From Rhizophagus irregularis (taxonomy: Eukaryota > Glomeromycota > Glomeromycetes > Glomerales > Glomeraceae): DNA of 64,000 nucleotides. A model generated the notes under the pieces. That model saw nothing but the letters and a program-made list of their open reading frames with translations, was not told the DNA's origin and did no database searches. The position numbers were made by a program, and so were the translations under genes. The stretch is taken from contig NC_089443.1 of assembly GCF_026210795.1 (NCBI RefSeq), positions 2,728,001 through 2,792,000 of the forward strand, given 5' to 3'. This document shows, piece by piece, positions 13,501 to 26,565 of the stretch; position 1 is the stretch's first letter, and each line of letters begins with the position of its first letter.

Positions 13501-14174
13501 TTATAAAAAGTATTTTAATAGGCGAATATTTGATCGTTGATATTTATTATTCTAGATTCTGAGGTCGAAACATACGTTAAAAACGTGGTTGAAATGATTC
13601 GCAATGTCACTACTTTGTCAGCCGAAACAATACGAGACATTCAAAATAGTTACCTAGAGTTTCTTATGGAGCGTGGATCTACAATTTCTTTATATAACAA
13701 GATTGATGCAGAGACACATGGTCCTATTGCTATTCGGGCTGTAGCTGACTCAAAAAAACGTAGTGTGGAAGAAGATGATGATAAACCTTCTAAGCAGTTA
13801 CGTATTGATGGAGAGGTTGATCCTACGGCGGTTGAATCTGGCGCAGTATCACCAGTAGTTTCCCCGGCTGCTTCGTATGCTCAACCGCCCTATTACCCGC
13901 AAGGTCCATGGAGCACACAAGGATATACGAGTTACCCAGCTGTAAGCGCTGCTTCTGCTGCTAACGCTCAGCAGGTAGATTATTGGTTTTTTAACTTTTA
14001 ATCATTTATTAATAACGGTAATTAATATACTATAAATTAATTTAGACAAGTTATCAATATCCGTATCAATATTCCCAATCGACCGCTGGTGCTGCCACTG
14101 CCACTTCCGCTACTCCAACTCAAGTTCCATCGGGCACATGGGATTATAATCAACCAAGCGCAACAGGATATTAA
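10572..14174 (+). CDS. PRP39: PRP39, U1 snRNP-associated HAT-repeat splicing factor
   Basis: Fourteen exons (10572-10638, 10827-10927, 11001-11201, 11276-11382, 11864-12031, 12110-12254, 12336-12446, 12551-12688, 12757-12869, 12952 to about 13048, 13107-13298, 13373-13484, 13556-13974, 14046-14174) give about 699 residues. HAT repeats run through the protein, e.g. [57 protein letters not shown]-type linker [20 protein letters not shown], and [19 protein letters not shown]. The tail is rich in Y, Q, P, A and S and disordered. PRP39 forms a dimer or a PRP39/PRP42 pair that links U1 snRNP to other early factors at the 5' splice site. The intron between residues near 13047 and 13107 does not keep frame with the GT at 13047; a GC donor at 13049 does. 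The 481-nt fourth intron shows no second gene. Confidence 0.92.
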
Positions 14175-15216
14175 TTCCGAAAAGAGACAACCTTTCCCGT
14201 TTTATGTTGCTTGTTTTGTGTTTTTTTCATTTATTTCTATGCTGATAAAATAACAAAAATTTCGAGACGTTTAATCTAGGGAAATTGGTGCCATCATTAT
14301 GTACTACTGGTGGGACGAAAAGTTATCTTTTGTGTTATTTTAATTTTTTTGCTCGTTTTGTGTAATTTTCCGTCACGATTTGGTATGCTTCGTTATTATT
14401 GGACTTTTTTCACGATGGTGCATTTAGCAGCACAACAGCAGACATTTGGTAATCGTAGGATTAGCTTTCAACCAAGGCTAGTCAATATCGGATGACAATG
14501 AATGGAACTAAGTTTATGAATGTTGTTTCGAATGGTATTCTTTCTTGTTCCATTTTTGTTGATCTGACAGGGGTATAGTATGTTCAAATTTCTGTTAATA
14601 TCTGAAAATTTTTTTTTTTGCTGCTTTTATTAGTACTTCATTTATTTGTTGCCTTGAATTCTCCCTCCTCTTACAAATAACATTTCTGTTCGGTTTTTTT
14701 TTGCTTTTTTTTATGTAACTTTACAAATACCCGTTATCGTGAATGTTGTGACTAATTTAAACGACTATAATTAAAAACGAATCAGAAAATCCATTAATTT
14801 ACTGAAACTTTTTTAGCATACTTATTTTCTATCTGTAATCTTTTTTAATTTGTAATTATAAAATAACATGCTCCTTAGTGAACACATTCATTATTATATA
14901 ATAAAATTTATGAAATCATTAAGCAACTTTGTCATGTGACTATTCACCTTGGACAAGTTTTTTGATTAAAAAGTGACGTAATTTAATCTTAGACATACTG
15001 ACATACTTTCCCGAACTAAGAAAGTATATTATATCATTATTATTAGTGTCGAAAAAATTTTAAGAATTCATGTCTTATATCATTATTATTAGTGTCGAGA
15101 AAATTTTAAGAATTCATGTCATAATGATACAATTTTTACGAATATTGCAATTTGAATGCCGAAATTATTTAAAAAACGAAAGCTGAAAGTAACTTTTATC
15201 ACAAAAATTCTCAAAA
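14175..15216. other. intergenic, PRP39 3' side to SDR 5' side
   Basis: No gene is supported. Several T-runs follow the PRP39 stop and probably belong to its 3' UTR. A short open frame near 14310-14495 has no coding character. A direct 46-bp duplication lies near the right end. Confidence 0.6.
15030..15121. repeat. 46-bp direct tandem duplication
   Basis: Two adjacent 46-bp units begin TATATCATTATTATTAGTG and end AAGAATTCATGTC; they differ by about two bases, so the duplication is recent. It sits about 100-190 bp upstream of the SDR start and doubles any promoter element it contains. Confidence 0.9.
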
Positions 15217-16350
15217 ATGTGTTCGCAACAAGAGACACCTAAAAATATTAATGAAGCTACAAGTATCCCGAAACAGGGAACCCAGACTCAACCTGGAGTC
15301 ACGCATGAAATGAAACCTTTTCCTGTGGTTCATCACTTACCACAGGGGGAGGATGATCATCTGGAAGAATATCAACCTGCTAATAAATTGAAAAACAAGA
15401 TTGCATTGATTACTGGAGGAGACAGTGGTATCGGACGTTCGGTTGCTTGTTTGTTCGCTTTGGAAGGAGCTTCCGGAATTGCGATTACTTACCTTCCTCG
15501 TGAAGAAAAGGATGCGCATGAAACAAAAGAAAGAATCGAAAAACAATCGAAAACCGAAATTTTGTTAATAAATAAGGATGTTGGATACGAAGAAAACGCA
15601 ATTGATATCATCAACCAAGTTGTTAAGAAGTGGGGAAGAATTGATATTCTGGTGAACAACGCTTCTGAACAGGTATATCTGATTAAAATTTTAATATTAT
15701 GGTGCCAACTTTTATTTATAATAATGTTTTTCATAATATAGCATTTGACAAGTCGTATTGAGGATTTATCTTCTGAACAATTGGAACGAACTTTTAGAAC
15801 AAACATTTTTGGCATGATTTATCTTGCGAAACACGCAGTTCCACATATGAAAAAAGGTAGTACAATTATCAATACGACTTCTGTCACCGCGTACAAAGGA
15901 TATGCAACTTTGCTTGATTATTCCTCAACCAAAGTAAGATATTACTGGTTTATTTTTTTAAAATTGTGATGTCATTTCTCAAAATATCTTTGGTAAATAG
16001 GGAGCGATTGTCTCCTTCACCAGATCTCTTTCTCAGCATTTGACCGAACGCGGAATTAGAGTCAATGCCGTAGCACCCGGGCCAATTTGGACTCCGCTTA
16101 TTGTTGCATCTTTTCCAACTGAGGCAATGGAAAAATTTGGAAAAGAAACTCCCTTGGGAAGACCTGGACAGCCATCTGAAGGTAAATTTTATAAATTTTT
16201 GGGGTAATATTATTTATTATAAAGTAACATAAATAATATATATGTACACATGTAGTTGCGACAAGTTATGTTTTCCTTGCTAGTAGTGATTCAAGCTATA
16301 TCACCGGACAAGTTCTCCATCCAAATGGAGGAACAATTGTCAACTCTTAA
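15217..16350 (+). CDS. NAD(P)-dependent short-chain dehydrogenase/reductase, YghA/YhdG-like
   Basis: Four exons (15217-15672, 15742-15933, 16001-16181, 16256-16350) give 307 residues. A polar N-terminal extension of about 60 residues with KPFPVVHHLPQGEDD precedes the Rossmann fold; this type of extension is common in the bacterial and fungal general-stress SDR subgroup. Motifs: TGGDSGIGR cofactor loop, NNASEQ, catalytic serine in IINTTSVTAYKG, and the YSSTK pair (YxxxK). The PGPIWTPL segment and C-terminal SSYITGQVLHPNGGT complete the fold. Substrate cannot be read from sequence. No targeting signal is seen, so cytosol is likely. The family is often gained by transfer from bacteria, but this copy has native introns. 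Confidence 0.88.
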
Positions 16351-17367
16351 CTTTGATATAATCGTTTCACAAAGTATTGTGTAGTACGAAATATAATAAT
16401 AAATAAAAATGGTTTTTTTTGACTCCGACAAATGAAAATTTTTTTTAAGACTTTGAATTCATCTTTAAACATATCTCGCATTGTTACAAAAAAAAATTAT
16501 TTTCGCGTATATTCGTATATTCCCAACGTTCCAAAAAAGTGTTTATTGATTAAAACAATAAAAAACTGATTTAAATTAAGTTAATGTAAATATTTTGTTA
16601 TATAAAGAATTTTAATCTTCAGCGAACCATACGATATTTGATAATGAATAACTGATATATATATTTGTATCTCCATGTGATGGCAATGTATTTGCAAATT
16701 TATTGCTTCCATTAATTTTTTACATGGTTTCGTTATATATAAAATAAGTCGATCTGTATAATGTAATAATTGGATCCACACGAATTATACCTAATCTTGT
16801 TGGCCTAAATCAATACATCAAAGCTTCAATTTTCAGATTTAAGGCAGTACACATTATTTTAGTAAATTAATATTTTCTGTGTATATTTCTCTCCAATTAA
16901 AATTGTAGTTAATCTGTTGCTTTAAAAAATTAATACTGTTTGATCGAAAATTTCATGCAAACGAATAACAAACTTACATTGATACAAAAAAAAATTCATG
17001 TTTATAAACAATTAATAAGTATATTATAATAATACAAAACAAAAAGAAAAAATTTTCTTTGCAGGGAAGAACGCTATGTATACTACATGCACAAAAAAAA
17101 ACCGGTTTTTTTTGCTTAAAATGATATATATATGAAAGTAATATGTATAAGTAATATATATGTAATATATATTATTATTATTATTTTCATTTGGAAAAAA
17201 GAAAAAAAAAAATATTATAAATCTACTTTGCCAGAAATGAAATGAAATGAAATGAAATAAATAAATAAAAAAACCAATCTTTTATGTGTTAAATTTATAC
17301 TACCCATAATACTTATTAAAAAAATACATAAAACTCAAATGTGCTGCATACGATTTATTTTGATTCA
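16351..17367. other. intergenic between convergent SDR and BEM2-like genes
   Basis: AT-rich DNA holding both 3' UTRs. A GAAAT/AAATA microsatellite lies at about 17236-17270 and TA-rich runs at 17125-17175. I see no gene or RNA gene. Confidence 0.6.
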
Positions 17368-20300
17368 TTATTTCCCAATTTCATCTTTCGAACTAAATTT
17401 ACCATTTACAGCGTTTTCAATGGAAGATCGTTGAGTAGTACGTGTTTCTTCCTTTTCTTGTTGAACAAATACACTAAAATCATCTTGTATTAGTTCCTGT
17501 TCATATACCACACTTTTCCTTTGCGAGTTTAATTCGTCCATATCATCAGTTAAAACAAATTGAAGTGAACTTATGGAATTTCGTTTTGGGTTCAATTCAT
17601 TATTTATGAATAAGTTATCGTGTTGTTCTACAGTGAAATCTTTTTTTGTTGTTATATTATCATTTGATGCACTTTCTTGTCGACGAACAACTTTTCCTGG
17701 TTGTAACGGTTTGTCCAATGTTGACTTATATTCAATGTAATTATCTATTCTGTCAATTAAATGTTCATTAACTGTATTAAACATATTAATCTGTTGTGGT
17801 AATGTTTCAAAGTCTGAATCAAAATCTATAAGATTCACCGAATATCTAGATTTATCTAGGAATCTTTCATTTAGTTTTATTGCTGGCATAGGAACAACAG
17901 TATTCGTATCATTCAAGTTTCGCAGTGTTTCATTAACTTGTTCTGTTTGATCTTTACTTTTCACAAATTCTGCATTTTCCAGTACTTCGGCAACATCCTG
18001 TTCATTTTTCAGAGATCCTATTATAGATGTATTTTCCGATATTTCAGTAACATTTTGTTCGTTTTTCACAGGTTCTACTGTAGATGTATTCTCTGATACT
18101 TCAATAACATTCTCTTCATTTTTTACAGACTCAACTATAGATGCATTTTCCGAAATTTCAGTAACGTTCTGTTCTTCGTTTTTCATAGGTTCAACTGTAG
18201 GTGCATTCTCTGATACTACAATAACATTCTCTTCATTTTTTACAGACTCCACTATAGATGCATTTTCCGAAATTTCAGTAACGTTCTGTTCTTCGTCTGA
18301 TACTACAACAACATTCTCTTCATTTTTTACAGATTCCACTATAAATGCATTTTCCGAAATTTTGGTAACGTTCTGTTCTTCGTTTTTCACAGGTTCTACT
18401 GTAGGTGTATTCTCTGATACTACAATAACATTCTCTTCATTAATTATAGATTCCATTATTGATGCATTTTCCGATATTTCGGTAACGTTTTGTTCTTCGT
18501 TATTCACAGGTTCTACTGTAGGTGTATTCTCTGATACTACAATAACATTCTCTTCATTTTTTATAGATTCCACTATAGATGCATTTTCCGAAATTTCGGT
18601 AACGTTCTGTTCTTCGTTTTTCACAGGTTCTACTGTAGATGTATTCTCTGATACTACAATAACATTCTCTTCATTTTTTACAGATTCCACTATAGATGTA
18701 TTTTCCGAAATTTCGGTAACGTTCTGTTCGTTTTTCACAGGTTCTACTGTAGATGTATTCTCTGATACTACAATAACATTCTCTTCATTTTTTACGGATT
18801 CCACATTTTCCGATATTTCGGTAACGTTCTGTTTTTCATTTTTCACAGGTACTATAGATGCATTCTCAGATACTACGGTAACATGTTCTTCGTTTTTCGA
18901 AGATTCTACTATATTTGCATTTTCTGATACTTCAGTAATATTCAATTCTTCAGTTTTCACGGATTCCATTATAGATGCATTTTCTGATACTTCACTAACA
19001 TTCGTTAAAACAGATTCACAATTATTTTCTTCGAAAATGTTATCTGAATACTTGTGTATTTTATTTTCTGATTCTTGTAATGATAGTTCTAATTCACCTT
19101 CCGGATCCTCTGTTACATCTGTTAATGTTGAATCTCTGTTACCAATATCTTCGATATCAATATATTTGTGTTGTTCTAAAACTATTGAATGTTTAGATAA
19201 TGATAATGATGATTCTAGAGAATCTTGTAAATTTTTTTGTAAATTTTCACTTCCTTCTTTAATATCTCTATCTGATCCCTCCCATGAAAGTCTTTCAAAT
19301 TCGTTAGCTAAATTATTTAAATCATCATAATTAGGTTCATGTATTGGTTCATTTTCTGAAACGATTATATCTGAAGAAGCTTCAAATGAAGCATCATCAT
19401 CCGTTACTATAGTGTTTTCTTGAGTTTGGCGATCTTCATTCTCTCCATCAGGTTCACTAGTTTCAATATCTGGATCTAAAAGATCATCGTGATATTCAAT
19501 CTCAGAGGCGTCTTCATTCTCTTCTTCAATATTAAAGAACCAATGATATTGAAGAATTAAACTCTTGATGATACTACTATGATGACCTATATTACTCATG
19601 GATTTTACAAAATCTCTTGATTTAAGTAAATTGGGTCCAAACACAATAGCCAAGTTTCTAGCGTACATATGATTGGTTTCTTCATAATCTGTAACTCTAT
19701 ATTATTAAAATATATATATATATATAAATAAATATATATATATATTCATCAACAAGCATTTAAACGAAAAATAGATATATGCGTGTGACTTTACCTTTCT
19801 AGATGTTCGATTAATCTTTTTAATAATTCAAAATTTGGTTTTGGGAGTCTATACAAAAGGTCTTTAATAGCATAGAGCTTATCATCTTGATCTTGAAGAT
19901 CTTAAAAAAATAAATAAATAATAAATAAATAAATATATATATAATAAAAAGCGTAATTAATAATTTAAATCATTTGCGAAATTATTATTTTTTTTTTATA
20001 CCATTTGCTTCAATGAATTCATCATATAGTTCAAATGTCATTAAAGGTTCTGGAAGATCACGGAAGAAACGCTTTAGAGCACCTGCTACAATATTAATAT
20101 CTCTGTATTCCTCACTACTCAAATCGACAGCATCAGCGTCTAATTATAAAATATAAAATAGAATATATTATATAAATATATACACATATACATTTAAATA
20201 ATAAATATATATATATACACATACTTTTATTAAAAGCTGTTATGAGTCTATTAACAGCTTTATCGGCCCCGGGAACACGATAAATACCAACTTCTCTAAG

Positions 20301-23300
20301 ACCTAAAATTAAATCTATTCCTTCAGTACAAAAAGGGGGAAGAAAAAAACCTGATATCGTATATTTTTATATGTTAGCTTGCCTCTATTTTCAATCTCAA
20401 TTATGCATTTTTCAACAAAAACTGGAATCTTTCCATCAGGCATCAATGTACTTAAGTCTTTACCGTATACTACACAAAACATAATTTAATAAATCAGGAA
20501 TTAGGAATTGACAGTTTAAATATAAATTAGGAGCGAAAAAAAAAAAGATAAAATTCCGATTTGCGATTTCATTGTATGACGTCACGTGAGGGAAAGAAAC
20601 TCACGGGATCGATCATTTTTCATAATGCGTGGACAATTATTATAAACTTACCAGAATTTCGTATTTTAGGTTCATCAGGAACTTCCTCTTCTTTAGGTAA
20701 GATGTTAAATTCTTTATCCAATATAGTACTACGTTTCTGTGCCCCTTCTTTGGCTGCTTCGTTAATAACTCGTATCCAGTCGTTCATATTATCATTATCA
20801 AGAGCTTGAAACATATATCGACCTCCTTCTTCGGTCACAATTCGAAAAACAAAATCGAGTGATAAACCAAAATCTGATGCCTCACACGTGACGGAATTAA
20901 TTAAATTAATAACTAGTGCTGGTTTGGAAGATGTGTAATGAGATTGTCCAGATGAATACTTAATATTCGTAAAGTTTCCAGAATTGTGTGATTGCCAAGG
21001 ACCCCCAAAAATAGACAAAGGTCTTGCTACTTGTTTGATAAAACTTTCGACCCTAGATTTATTACGCGGTCTCTGATGTTTCTTATGCATCTCTTTAGTT
21101 AAACGATCTCTTTCTTTCTGATCGCGTTTTACCTTTTCTTGTTGCTCAGCGACAAGTTTATTAAAAGGTTTTTGATATTTAAATTTTGACTGTGCACTCG
21201 CGATACGAATTGCGCTATTTTCCTTAATAGCAATATCTTTAATATAACGTAGGTCTGATTTGGAATTACTATCATGTGAACTTGCATTCATTAAATGTTG
21301 AACATCAACAGGAGGGTTCATTCCTTGAGAAAGTTCCGTTAATTCATGTTGCAATCGAACAAATATTTGTGTAAGATTATATACGTAACGACGTTTATCG
21401 TAATTAATTAATTTTTCTGATTCAAAAGACATATCAGGAACATTACAACATATTTCCAACATTCTTTCAAATAACCATCCAACACATGGTACTAAAGCGA
21501 AATTAGGGTGTAAATCTTCGATAGGTTTAGATAATTCATTATGAAGTAAACTATCAAGGGAATCCAAACCACTACTTCGACTTTGTGCTACATCATTCCA
21601 AGCTCTTGTGAAATATCTACTTTCTGGACTAATTAAACCACTAACAATTGAACTCTCAATAAAAGATGGTACTCCTCTTTTAGATTCAGAATCTTTAGGG
21701 GATTCATCTTTTGGATAAATATCTAATTTAGCCATTCTCCTTCTACTTAACAATATCATATCAACCAATTTATTTATTCGATTCACTCGTTTATCACATT
21801 CAATAGATGGTGATGTAATTTCTTGAATTATCCAGTTACGTATAATGTTATGCATGCGACACAAGGCTTTGATTGATCGAGGGAGTGAACAGAGAACATT
21901 TTCTTTAGAATTGCTAATTCGTTCCGTACGTTGTAAAGTTATAAATATGTCAGTAATAAAAATTTCATCATCTGAATTTGAAGAATGTTTTTTCGGATAC
22001 CATCCAAGGATATCGGAAGACTGAGTTTCAAGAATCTCATAAGCCAAAATCCAATCTTGTGGTGTCACCGCCTCAAACAATTTAAGAACCATTAAATCAA
22101 TATTATCCAAAAGGTCACAAGCTTCATTATTATCTATTGAATGAATAGCTATATTATCATTATCTATGATTTGTTTATTATCATTGTCTGATGATGATAA
22201 TTGATATGAATCATTTAAAACTTTATCAACAAGACTAGCCATCTTTTCATTTTGAAAATCGTGAGCTGGTTTAAGACTCTTTTCTGAAGCTGAATGTTTT
22301 AAAGAATTTAAAGAATCTTTAACTTCTTTAACCAATATTATTAGAGATTCTTCCTTAACAATTTTAGACCAACTTTCCACTTCAATTTTGGCTTCCTCAA
22401 CAAAATGCATTAATCGATTTTTTAAAGTCAAATCATCCAAGAAATCATAAAAGAATTGTGAAATCCAATAATGAAATACTTTTAAAACCTTTTTTTGAAT
22501 TGTACCAATCGCATAATTTGTATCACAATCTTTTTGAGATTCAACATCTTTCTTTGCACTAATGAAACGTTTTCGTAAAATATCAAGAAGTAAAATGGGA
22601 CTACAAAAACTACGGTATGTACTAAAAAAAGTTGCTAAATATTCTTCAGAATTAATTCCGAGTTGTCCCTGTTTTCCAACAGTTAAAGGTGGTTCACCGT
22701 TGTCATCAACAACACTTGTGCTATAAGAAGCGACACCATTAACTAAAACATCAACTAAACGTTCCAAAGTTCCAGCTTTAACAACAACCATTAAAGCATC
22801 ATGATGATCAATATTATAAATACTCGTACGTGGTGAATTTTGTTGTTGTGTAAGAGCAACAAGACCATGAATCGAATTACGTTTGGAACTTGTTCCAGAA
22901 GAATTTTCAACAAGACTTGCAGGACGAGATCCAGTAGCATCTCTAACAGATTTGAAGACTAATTCACCATCTTTTACAAACATTAACATTTCACCAACAC
23001 CAGCGATATCTTTCATACATTTTAATAAAAAGGCATAACCTCCACGATTTTGAACAAGCCCACCTAACCAATTTCTTGTAACAAGATCCAACCCAGTATT
23101 CCATGTAGTAGATGTCAAAGGACCTATTTTAGCTGGTGGAAAAGATAAAGTTCTCTTTCTAACACCACGTTGTACTGAAAGGTGACTTGGAGAATTAGGT
23201 TTATTCTTAGAACTTGAAGCTGGAAGTGATTCTAAATTAAGAGGTGTAGGTGTGGGACGTCCAGAAGATGATATTGTAGGATTATTATCCCCAATATTTA

Positions 23301-26300
23301 ATGAAGAATTAGATGCCCTCTTACCTAAAGCTCCACTTGCACTTAAGAAAGCATTTTTTTCAAATAAACGATTTGTTGGTATAACTTCTGTAAATACTAA
23401 AGGGACATATGCAGAATAAGGTTTTCGTTGAAGAGCATGATGTTCCAAATATTGACCATGAAGACGTGGTTCACAAATTAAAGAAGATTCAAATAATTGC
23501 CAAGTATCAAGAGCTGATGAAGCGGGAACAGAATTAAATTGATGGAAAAATTTTTGTAAAGGAGAAGAAGGTGAAAAAGGGCAAATATCTTCACAGAGTT
23601 CATTAAAATTTATAAGTTGTTGACATTGATCAAGAGATTCAATAAGAGTATCATACATCTTCCAATATTTTTCAAAATTTACAACACCTCCTGAAATACT
23701 ATTATTCCTTGAACCGGGACGTTTATCATTAACAGAACGATCAATTACAGATGGAATATTTGAATTTAATCGTTCCATAGTAAGAGTGATGAAACCAAAA
23801 TATGGAATAGGTTTTGTCATGTTCTTTTCTTTTTTATCTTGTACAACAAGAAGTAAAGATTTAACATTTTCAATATCAATTTCACCATCAATACCTCCAC
23901 ATGTAATTAAAAGTGGTACCCAATCATTAATAACAACATCGATCCAATGTTTATTAACTCGTCTCCATGCATCCTTTAAACGTACTATGGCAGGTGAACA
24001 AATAGCTAAAGCAACTGCTAACCATCCAGTCATATCACCTAATGATTTACATGCTATACCAGTCTCTATCCAATGAATTAATAATAAAGGTCGACGACTA
24101 GTATAAGCTGATTGTTGAGTTAAAGTTAATATATGATGATATATTAATCTTGTTATAAAATGAGGTGATGCAGGAGTAGCATTTAATGGACATGTAATTG
24201 ATTCTGAACGATTTTTTGATGGTATAAAACTTTTTAAATTTTGTCCCAAGTTCATCTTTTTAAATTCCAAAAAATGATATATATAAAGTTGTTGAGCCAA
24301 TTCTTTTGGTATCATCTTTAAGAATAAAGCAGGAGTTAAACCTGTAACAAGTAAATTAGAAAGATCTAAAGAAAGTGGAGCTGGAGGACCTTTAAGAGAT
24401 TTTAATTGATCTTCCATATTATCATCTTTAATAAAATTTTTTTGAACATTTTCACGAGTTTCCTGTATCAAACTTTTTAATTCTTCAACTTCAATGATAT
24501 CTTCTTTAATCAAAACTTCTTCCAAAATTTCCATCATTCCATTATATACATCATCACGTGATAAATCATTACCATAATTTTTACACCATGTGGATAAAAT
24601 AGTACATAATCTTTTGCTAATAAATTTTGATTTCTTTAATTCATCATTATCACTAATATTACCACAACGACGTAATTCACGAAATATATGATTTGGTTCA
24701 GTAAAAAGAGAATAAGTTAAAAGGAAAGTAAGAAGAAATTCATCATTATTATCATTTGGACCCTTTTGAGTTTCAAATATAAGTTCATGAATTAATGAAT
24801 CAATTAAACCTCCACGAATAAACCTTTGTGATAAAGATGAAGAATCAATTATAGGAGATGATGGTGACACAGGAGAAGTAGTTGCTGATACATTATCATG
24901 ATCAAGATTTTGTTGAGAGTTGATATCTTTTATAATTAATTCAGGATGTTTAGTAGTTCCCCAATAAGCTCTTACAAGTTTTCTCGAATCCGGTTTATCA
25001 GAAGAGGTATGATCATGTGATCCAACAGGTATATTATCCATATCTGAACCACCTTCTTGTATCATAATTTTTCTTAAACTTTTCTTTTTTGCATCAAATA
25101 ATTTTGCCTCCCATAAAGATCTAATTTCATTATTTGGTACAACGAAAACACGATAACTATCTTTATCTTGACCATCAGTTATATTTAAATATAAAATAGC
25201 ACTTGAAGAAGATGGAGTATTTGCAGCAACAGAAATTGAAGAAGAAGTAGAATGAAGGGAAGAAGTTTCAACATCATTAATTCTATTTGTAGTAAATTGT
25301 TGATGATGAGAAGAAGAATTAGGTACAATATAAGGAGAATAAGTAGCTTGAAAATTTGGATCAATAACTTCAATACTATGAATTGGATAATAAGCATCAA
25401 GTTTCCATTTAGTAAAATAACCTTTACCCTTATTATTATTATTTGTATTTGTACCATCATTATCAGTAATACCACGAGTACTACTAATACTTTTTGAATC
25501 AATATCTTGACCACCAAATTCAATATCATTATTATTTGAATTAGGAACATTTGTAGAAGAATGATTACCACCACCTAAACCAATAGCACCCATTAATCTT
25601 AAATTAGTAGTATATCTAATAAATTTACGTTTACAAATAATTACATTGTCCTCAAATATAAGTAAACAAACTAATTTTTTAAATCTCATTAAAACTGAAC
25701 GATCCACTTCATAACCCTTTTCACCATAATAATATTTTTTTATAAGATTACTTTCAAAAATAAATTTAGCAGCATTTGAATCAAAATTAGAAGGATTAAG
25801 ATTCATTCCACGATCATTAGCTATAACAGGGGAGAAAGAAGTTGAATGAACATCATTACCTATTGATGAATCATTATTATTACTAGGAAAAAAAGTTTTC
25901 AAAACTGCTTCAGAAGGAGGTTTATAACAAAATAATTTTGAAGCCCTTAAATTAACCTTATAAACTTTCCAACCTCTCGAAGTTAAAAAAGGTTTTGAAT
26001 CAAAATCAATCTTTTTTAAATAACCTTCTTTAATTACAGGAACATTTGATATTGAAGTAGAAGAACGATCAATAGGAGATATCATACCATCATCAACATT
26101 ATGAACATTAATAGCAGGTACTCCATTTCTATAAGTAAATATTCCTGGTGGAAAATTACTTCTTATAGGTGTTGGTTCAGAAGGACGTCTTTGATGATCA
26201 CTAACACGATTTCCACCACCTCCTATATCTATCTCATTTAAAGATTTAGAACTTTTTGTAGAAGGTGGTTTTAAAGTTGGACTAGTTATATAAGTAGGAG

Positions 26301-26565
26301 ATTGAGGAGCAGGAGAAGGAGTACTAATAGTGATTTCATGATTTTTTTTACCACGCATTATTTTAGGTGTTATTGACTTTGCCGTTTCGACAACTACTGG
26401 TATCAAATTTTTAGGAGCTTTATTTATAAGATAATTAATTGCAGTATTAGCAGTTTTTCTGTGTAAAACTGCCAATTGTTTATTTGATGAGTCATTACTA
26501 TTTCCTGATTGTTTTGTTGATTGATTTTTTTGCTCCTCGGACTTTTTCGGTTTTTTTTTAAACAT
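17368..26565 (-). CDS. BEM2: BEM2-type multidomain RasGEF / PH / RhoGAP protein
   Basis: Six exons (20652-26565, 20383-20469, 20225-20302, 20002-20139, 19795-19900, 17368-19696) join into about 2,883 residues, larger than yeast Bem2 (2,167). Domains: a polar Ser/Asn-rich N-terminus with a split PH-like region to about residue 530; a RasGEF-N segment near 580-640 (LIDSLIHELIFETQKG); a RasGEF-like region about 740-930 (GLTPALFLKMIPKELAQQLY); a second RasGEF-N-like part near 1265-1330; a PH domain about 1875-1960 (RYMFQALDNDNMNDWIRVI); and a RhoGAP domain about 1970-2130 with LREVGIYRVPGADKAVNRL (arginine finger in the GIYR loop), ALKRFFRDLPEPLM and RNLAIVFGPNLL. The rest is an acidic repeat tail. 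The order matches Bem2, a GAP for Rho1/Cdc42 in polarity and cell wall control. The intron at 20303-20382 has a GCAAGC donor. RasGEF activity may be lost, as in Bem2. Confidence 0.9.
17990..18990 (-). repeat. in-frame acidic tandem repeats in the BEM2-like tail
   Basis: About nine imperfect units of roughly 39-40 residues (about 117-120 bp) alternate NVTEISENASIVESVKNEE and NVIVVSENTSTVEPVKNEE halves, at residues about 2350-2690. One copy is shortened and others differ by a single codon, so length variation between strains is likely. The repeats also create a long, meaningless open frame on the opposite strand. Confidence 0.92.

Noticed and set aside
14310-14495. Short hydrophobic open frame after PRP39
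   Set aside because: Sits in the 3' UTR, no codon bias, no homology, low-complexity leucine/phenylalanine from T-runs.
18362-19330. 322-residue open frame on the plus strand
   Set aside because: It is the mirror of the acidic repeats of the BEM2-like gene; its Ser/Phe/Thr-rich repeats follow from that and have no start context or homology.
25185-25574. Leu/Ile/Val-rich open frame inside the BEM2-like gene
   Set aside because: Second frame of the Asn/Ser-rich N-terminal region; an artefact of AAT/ATT codons.
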